Positions 59,423 through 64,000 of a stretch of DNA of 64,000 nt are shown piece by piece. The position numbers and the translations under genes were made by a program. The stretch covers positions 44,997 through 108,996 of the forward strand of contig NZ_JASBRE010000020.1 in assembly GCF_029960815.1 (NCBI RefSeq), read 5' to 3'. Origin of the DNA: Pseudomonas sp. AL03 (lineage in GTDB: Bacteria; Pseudomonadota; Gammaproteobacteria; Pseudomonadales; Pseudomonadaceae). How positions within the stretch are numbered: the stretch's first letter is position 1; every line of letters begins with the position of its first letter. The notes below the pieces were generated by a model that was given only the letters and a program-made list of their open reading frames with translations, was not told the origin of the DNA and did not search any database.

Positions 59423-60553
59423 TCATGCGCGACCTTTGTCCGTCGGATTCAAGCGCTGAACCTCGGCAAAGATCTCGGTAATCGGGCGTCGCGGTTGGCG
59501 TTTGTGCAGGGCGCGGACCTGATCGCTCAGGCGCAGCAGTTCTTCGCTCGGCTTGGCCCATTGTTCCTTCGACAGCGGCGCGGACCATTGGCGCATCACT
59601 TCGGGCAAGGCGTGCGGGGCCATTTTCTGAAGGCGGCGGACTTCCCATTCGGTCAGGTGGTTGGGAATCGTCCACAGCGTCATCACGTGGTACAGGTACC
59701 AGAAGAAGCCGGACACTCGACCACGTTGGCCGTCGCGGATTTGCTGATGCATACGCGCGCGGGCGTTGTGGAAGGTGTGCAGGCCTTCGTGGGGCGGGTC
59801 GTTCGGGCCTTGCAGGTCTAGCGGATCCTGGATGGATTTGAGGTCGTGGATTTCGTATTCCATGTAGCCGCGGATGGCTTCCCAGTGGCTGATGGCCAGG
59901 GAAAGACCGAAGCAAGGGAATTCGACGCTGGTCAGCGTCTCGCCGTGCTGGAAGCCGATGCCCATGCCGTACTGGCGGTGGATGCCGTACTGGGTGGAGC
60001 CTTGGGCTTCGATGACCCAGGCGGATAGGGATTCCCAAGGGACGAAGAGCGGTTCGGTGGCGTTTTCGGGCATGAAGCAGACTTCGCGGCGTTGGCGGTT
60101 GAAACGGGTGGGGATGATGGCCGCGCGTTTGTTGTGATAGTGGAGCCAAGTGCAGAGGAGGATGGCTAAGGCGGAGAAGCCGGTAACTAAGGCATATCCA
60201 TAGATGGCGAAGAATAAATCAATAACAAATTCCCATGTATATGCGAAGTCATATCCGAACATAAGGCCCACGCAGCCAATTGCTGGCGGGATTAGGAACG
60301 CGATCATGAAGGCTCCGCTGAAGGGCCCGCCTAATATGAGCTGCCATGAAAACACTTGGGGCGATCCCAAGCCAAAATCCATATACACCTCATTTAGCTC
60401 CCCGATATGCGGACCATGCGGCGGCATCGGTGTCGGCAACGGCAAAGGCGCGAGATAGGTAATTCTTCCGCTTGGAAACGGCTCGACATCGCCTGCATTT
60501 CGAGGTTGATCAAGATGCGGCGCACACATGGGAATATCAATCTTGGTGGGCAT
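59423..60553 (-). CDS. DUF6708 protein, putative toxin immunity (copy 2)
   Basis: A 376-aa predicted inner-membrane protein. A Pro-rich cytoplasmic start (MPTKIDIPMCAPHLDQPRN) is followed by about three hydrophobic segments (77-101, 108-122 and 123-138) and a large soluble domain (IIPTRFNRQRREVCFMPENA to the C-terminus). It is a tandem paralogue of the product at 60770, of equal length. The flanks are almost identical, but residues 69-146 are strongly different and encoded by AT-rich DNA (60116-60349). It overlaps by 17 bp the stub of the effector tail, repeating the order of the first copy. A role as membrane immunity protein is inferred. An in-frame extension to 60649 has no support. Confidence 0.75.
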   Translation of the reverse strand: MPTKIDIPMCAPHLDQPRNAGDVEPFPSGRITYLAPLPLPTPMPPHGPHIGELNEVYMDFGLGSPQVFSWQLILGGPFSGAFMIAFLIPPAIGCVGLMFGYDFAYTWEFVIDLFFAIYGYALVTGFSALAILLCTWLHYHNKRAAIIPTRFNRQRREVCFMPENATEPLFVPWESLSAWVIEAQGSTQYGIHRQYGMGIGFQHGETLTSVEFPCFGLSLAISHWEAIRGYMEYEIHDLKSIQDPLDLQGPNDPPHEGLHTFHNARARMHQQIRDGQRGRVSGFFWYLYHVMTLWTIPNHLTEWEVRRLQKMAPHALPEVMRQWSAPLSKEQWAKPSEELLRLSDQVRALHKRQPRRPITEIFAEVQRLNPTDKGRA

Positions 60554-60743
60554 GGTCGGCCAACTCCAGCAAATGGGTTTCAACCAGCAACAGGGGCGGA
60601 TGCTCGGTGACGGATTGACGGGGCAACGAAGGGAAACGCCCCTCAGCACGGGGGTTAAGGCGAATGACGTCAGTCAGCGATTCCCACACCCCCTTGGTGT
60701 TCAAGGTCTGTATGCAGACGGCCAGCTCCAGTGTTTCGGACAT
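60537..60743 (-). pseudogene. Orphan copy of the effector C-terminal tail (68 codons)
   Basis: An intact frame from ATG 60743 to the stop at 60537 encodes MSETLELAVCIQTLNTKGVW and continues to VETHLLELADHAHQD, about 90 percent identical to the last 67 residues of the effector at 61884. Homology stops just upstream of the ATG. It begins 26 bp after copy 1 of DUF6708 and overlaps copy 2 by 17 bp. It could be an inert by-product of duplication or be translated as a small protein; no good ribosome-binding site is visible. Confidence 0.7.
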
Positions 60744-60769
60744 CGGAGCAAATACATTGAAAAAACAAC

Positions 60770-61900
60770 TCATGCGCGACGTTTGTCGGTCGGATTCAAA
60801 CGCTGTACCTCGGCAAAAATCTCGGTGATCGGGCGTCGCGGCTGACGTTTGTGCAGGGCGCGGACCTGTGCGCTCAGGCGCAGAAGTTCTTCGCTCGGCT
60901 TCGCCCATTGTTCCTTCGACAGAGGTTCCGACCATTGGCGCATCGCCTCGGGCAACACCAGTTGGCCCTTTTTCTGGAGGCGGCGGATTTCCCATTCGGT
61001 CAGGTGGTTGGGAATCGTCCACAGGGTCATGACGTGGTACAGGTACCAGAAAAACCCGGACACTCGACCCCGTTGACCGTCACGGATTTGCTGGTGCAGG
61101 CGCGCACGGGCGTTGTGGAAGGTGTGCAGGCCTTCGTGGGGCGGGTCGTTTGGGCCTTGCAGGTCTAGCGGGTCCTGAATGGATTTGAGGTCGTGGATTT
61201 CGTATTCCATGTAACCGCGGATGGCTTCCCAGTGGCTGATGGCCAGGGAAAGACCGAAGCAGGGAAACTCGACGCTGGTCAGGGTCTCGCCGTGCTGGAA
61301 ACCTATGCCCATGCCATATTGGCGGTGGATGCCGTATTGGGTGGCGCCTTGGGCTTCGATGACCCAGGCCGAGAGGGATTCCCAGGGGACGAAAAGGGGT
61401 TCGGTGGCGTCTTCGGGCATGAAGCAGACTTCGCGGCGTTGGCGGTTGAAACGGGTGGGGATGATGTGGAGGCGTTTTTTGTGGTTGTGGTGCCACACAC
61501 CGAGGCCGATGAGCAGCATTAAAAAACCGCCCTGTATGGCTGGTCCGTACGCCTCATTGAATACTCCTTTTATGGCATGAGTAATATCGTCCCAGCCCAT
61601 GCCGAACAAAAAAAACATGAAGCCGCCAAATAGAGGTATTAAGAATGCAACCGAGAAGGCAACACTGAATGGTCCCCCTAATGTCATCTGCCACATAAAG
61701 ACTTGCGGTGATCCCAGCCCAAAGTCCATGTACACCTCATTGAGTTCCCCGATATGCGGGCCATGCGGCGGCAGCGGTGTCGGCAATGGCAACGGCGCGA
61801 GATAGGTGATCCTTCCGCTGGGAAACGGCTCGACATCGCCGGCTTTGCGGGATTGCTCAAGGTGCGGTGCAGGCAGGGAGCTATCAATCTTGGTGGGCAT
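60770..61900 (-). CDS. DUF6708 protein, putative toxin immunity (copy 1)
   Basis: A 376-aa predicted inner-membrane protein directly downstream of the effector; its ATG at 61900 lies 17 bp inside the effector end, so the two are translated together. The layout matches copy 2: a Pro-rich N-terminus, hydrophobic segments at about 77-101 and 120-137, then the soluble domain (IIPTRFNRQRREVCFMPEDA, YGIHRQYGMGIGFQHGETL, HDLKSIQDPLDLQGPNDPPH). I recognise it as DUF6708, which accompanies VasX/BTH_I2691-type effectors in pseudomonads. Protection against the adjacent membrane toxin is the likely job; a chaperone role is the alternative. Confidence 0.78.
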   Translation of the reverse strand: MPTKIDSSLPAPHLEQSRKAGDVEPFPSGRITYLAPLPLPTPLPPHGPHIGELNEVYMDFGLGSPQVFMWQMTLGGPFSVAFSVAFLIPLFGGFMFFLFGMGWDDITHAIKGVFNEAYGPAIQGGFLMLLIGLGVWHHNHKKRLHIIPTRFNRQRREVCFMPEDATEPLFVPWESLSAWVIEAQGATQYGIHRQYGMGIGFQHGETLTSVEFPCFGLSLAISHWEAIRGYMEYEIHDLKSIQDPLDLQGPNDPPHEGLHTFHNARARLHQQIRDGQRGRVSGFFWYLYHVMTLWTIPNHLTEWEIRRLQKKGQLVLPEAMRQWSEPLSKEQWAKPSEELLRLSAQVRALHKRQPRRPITEIFAEVQRLNPTDKRRA

Positions 61901-64000
61901 GGTCGGCCAGTTCCAGCAGATGGGTTTCAACCAGCAACAACGGTGGATGCTCGGTAACGGATTGACGAGGTAACGCAGGGAAATGACCCTTACCGCGCGG
62001 GTTGAGGTGAATAACGTCAGTCAGCGATTCCCACACCCCCTTGGCGTTCAAGGTCTGAATACAGACGGCCAGCTCCAGTGTTTCGGAAGCCGGGGTAAAT
62101 TCGCTGTCAGGATCCACGGGATATTGCAGGCACAGCACCAGCCGATCGGGTCCTGTTTGTACGATGCGCAGGCTGGCTGTGATTTCATCGCTGATAACGT
62201 CCTTGCGCTCTCTCGGCGTGCCACGGCTGTGGAGAGGAATGGCAATGCGGTGGGCGCCGATCCCCAGGCGATGAGCCGGTTGTCCACTCAACGGTGGCTG
62301 GAAATCGCTGAGCTTGAGCCTTGGCAGCACCAAGTGAATGTCGCTGGGTTTGGCTTTTAGCAGCAAGTTTTTCAGCCACGAATCATGCTCGTTCGGACCC
62401 AGTTGCGTATACGGGGCGTTCAGCAAATAGGCCAGATAACGCTGATATTCATCCAGGGCATGGTCGCCGCGATGATCGGTGTCCAAGCTCCAGGGTGTGG
62501 TTTTCAGCCATCTATCATGGGCACTGATGTTGTAACGGTTGTACAGCCAGGTTCCGCCCAACTCCAAAATGGTGAACAGGGCACCGGCCAGATTGAACCG
62601 GAAGAACACGGTGGACAAACGGGTACCAGCCGCGGCCCAAGCAGCCGTTCTTGCTGCAGCGTTTCTGGCAATCGCTACGCTATACCCCGCGTGTAAGGTA
62701 TGACCTAAGCCATAGGCATTGACGGTCGTCATGCCGGCCGCGCCCGCTGCAGCGAGCGCTGCACTATTCTGCGCAGCAGCATTCCCACTACGCGTCGCCT
62801 GTTGCCAATTCTGCTGTTGGGTATTGAGACTAACCACTGAAGAGATAAAACCGAAGCCGTAGGTGAAAATGCCCAGTCCAACATGCAGCTTGCCCATCTG
62901 CACATGCAAATTTTGCAAGGCGTGGTGTTGAAGACCCGCGACGAGCGCAGCGCTACGTGCCTTTAACGCTGTATCGGCGAGACTTTGGGCCGCAGTGAAT
63001 CCCGCCGCTCCGGTAGCCATCGCTGCATTAAAAAAGGGCATCCAGACTCGCTTGTTCTTGGATTGGTTGGTCAGTTCCCTTATGACCGAAACCAAATTCA
63101 CCCCCTGCACCAAAAACACCAACAACCCCATCCCCTCGCTCCGAATCAACTTCCCATTCGGCACGCCTTGAACCCCCAACCGAATGTCCTTCAACACACT
63201 CCGCACCTCCAACTGCTGCGCCGGCGGAAACACCAGCGTCACCCCCGCCCGAGCCGGCGTCGCGCCGTACAGGCGCGCCGACTGATCCGGCAGCTCCGCA
63301 ATCGGGCTCAGCGCCCCGGCCAACCGGCCTTCGAGCTGCGTCAACTGCCCACGCACCCGCACGATCTCGCCCTGCAACTCCACCGCCCGTGGCGTCTTGT
63401 GCCCCTGGCGGTTTTTGTTGTGGGTGAGCTGGTTACGTTCACGAGTCAGGGCTTTCAGGTAATCGCGTTCCCTGAGCAGTTCCTTGAGGTTGGTTTGCAG
63501 CGCCGCGTGTTCCGCCGGGCTGGCGACAGTAAAGGTCACCCCGGTGGTTTTCGCCGCATCGAGGATCCGCCCCGACAAGGCCTTGGGCAGGCGGCTGAAC
63601 AACTCGTCAAGGTCGGGGATTTTCTCTCCCGCCAGATCGAACCCTTCCAGCGCCCGGCTCAGACCCAGGTTCAGCGCCGGGCTGAGGCTGTGCTGCGCTG
63701 CGTCCGCGACGGCGCGGGTATGTTCGGGCAGGTCGTCGAGGGCCGGCAGGTGCGCTTGTTCGATTTTCTGCAGCTCGCCCAGCCAGTGCGGCAGGTTGTT
63801 GAACACCCCCATGCCGGCGTTGAACAGCGTGGCGTATTGCGCGGCCCGTTCTGGCTGAAGACGCAGGGGCAAGGTGTAGAACAGTGGCCGGGTCAGTTCA
63901 GGGTGTTTCTCCAGATAACCGAGGAGGATTTCGCTCGCGTGGTCACTGCGGCAGATGTCCTTGAGGCAGGCGTATTCGGCGGTGAAGGCCTGGTGGAGTT
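61884..64000 (-). CDS. T6SS membrane-toxin effector, VasX/BTH_I2691-like (cut by window edge)
   Basis: The last 704 residues are visible; the frame stays open to the right edge (an internal TTG at 63872 is not the start). The visible part has a helical region (1-150), a charged coiled coil (LKELLRERDYLKALTRERNQL), several hydrophobic helices in the middle (GMGLLVFLVQGVNLVSVI; MGKLHVGLGIFTYGFGFISS; AALAAAGAAGMTTVNAYGLG; FNLAGALFTILELGGTWLY) and a C-terminal beta-rich domain. This looks like the colicin-like, membrane-perturbing VasX/BTH_I2691 effectors of type VI secretion. The expected N-terminal VasX domain would lie beyond the window. The downstream membrane immunity genes support the reading. 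Confidence 0.75.
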   Translation of the reverse strand, partial: LHQAFTAEYACLKDICRSDHASEILLGYLEKHPELTRPLFYTLPLRLQPERAAQYATLFNAGMGVFNNLPHWLGELQKIEQAHLPALDDLPEHTRAVADAAQHSLSPALNLGLSRALEGFDLAGEKIPDLDELFSRLPKALSGRILDAAKTTGVTFTVASPAEHAALQTNLKELLRERDYLKALTRERNQLTHNKNRQGHKTPRAVELQGEIVRVRGQLTQLEGRLAGALSPIAELPDQSARLYGATPARAGVTLVFPPAQQLEVRSVLKDIRLGVQGVPNGKLIRSEGMGLLVFLVQGVNLVSVIRELTNQSKNKRVWMPFFNAAMATGAAGFTAAQSLADTALKARSAALVAGLQHHALQNLHVQMGKLHVGLGIFTYGFGFISSVVSLNTQQQNWQQATRSGNAAAQNSAALAAAGAAGMTTVNAYGLGHTLHAGYSVAIARNAAARTAAWAAAGTRLSTVFFRFNLAGALFTILELGGTWLYNRYNISAHDRWLKTTPWSLDTDHRGDHALDEYQRYLAYLLNAPYTQLGPNEHDSWLKNLLLKAKPSDIHLVLPRLKLSDFQPPLSGQPAHRLGIGAHRIAIPLHSRGTPRERKDVISDEITASLRIVQTGPDRLVLCLQYPVDPDSEFTPASETLELAVCIQTLNAKGVWESLTDVIHLNPRGKGHFPALPRQSVTEHPPLLLVETHLLELADHAHQD

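Larger units (their letters stand above)
59423..60743 (-). repeat. Tandem duplication, unit 2 (effector tail + DUF6708)
   Basis: This 1.32-kb unit repeats the segment 60770-62086: 68 tail codons, the same 17-bp gene overlap, then a 376-codon DUF6708 gene. The two units are separated by 26 bp. Confidence 0.8.

Overview
This is a chromosomal segment of a Pseudomonas of the fluorescens type. The evidence is the high GC content, the class II pha cluster (phaC1-phaZ-phaC2-phaD with divergent phaI/phaF), the pilMNOPQ-aroK-aroB-damX-gltB-gltD-hemE block, the tat and opg genes, and several families of short palindromic REP/REPIN repeats between genes. From memory, the gene order from about 5.4 kb to 58.4 kb follows the P. 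aeruginosa PA5029-PA5080 region, with repeats inserted. I saw no rRNA, tRNA, CRISPR array, prophage or insertion sequence.

Layout. 0-5.3 kb is accessory. A LysR regulator runs off the left edge and diverges from an operon of a haem-oxygenase-like diiron oxidase, an EamA exporter, a thioredoxin-like [2Fe-2S] ferredoxin and a DUF6953 protein. Behind it lie two beta-ketoacyl-synthase C-terminal fragments, small exported proteins, a frameshifted HigA-type antitoxin and a DUF6124 gene with a long conserved leader. 5.4-8.8 kb holds a ynfL/ynfM-like LysR/MFS pair and hemE. 9.0-23.7 kb, mostly minus strand, holds glutamate synthase, damX, aroB, aroK and the type IV pilus assembly operon. 23.9-36.7 kb holds ponA, malic enzyme, a nuclease, rpmE, priA, argS, an FtsN-like SPOR protein, hslVU and a DUF971 gene. 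37.0-43.9 kb is polyhydroxyalkanoate metabolism. 44.0-50.1 kb holds ubiE-ubiJ-ubiB, hisI-hisE, tatABC and rsmE. 50.3-58.4 kb holds a chemoreceptor, opgGH, dtd and pip. 58.4 kb to the right edge is accessory again: a second DUF6124 gene with the same leader, then a type VI secretion membrane-toxin module (VasX/BTH_I2691-like effector, running off the edge) with two tandem DUF6708 putative immunity genes and a duplicated stub of the effector C-terminus.

How the genes work together. The core blocks are housekeeping units whose overlapping start and stop codons imply translational coupling (pilMNOPQ, ubiE-J-B, tatBC-rsmE, opgGH, dtd-pip). Promoters readable by eye include a sigma32-type site before hslV, a sigma54-like site before phaC1 and sigma70-type sites before gltB and rpmE.

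Most interesting signals: (1) a leader of about 310 nt shared by two distant DUF6124 genes, with a compensated hairpin and three short segments that change together so that two mutually exclusive pairings are kept in both copies, which suggests a cis-acting RNA switch; (2) the LysR-controlled diiron oxidase/exporter/ferredoxin operon with two TCAC-N5-GTGA boxes exactly 32 bp apart; (3) the duplicated toxin-tail plus immunity unit, whose immunity copies differ mainly in an AT-rich membrane-spanning cassette.
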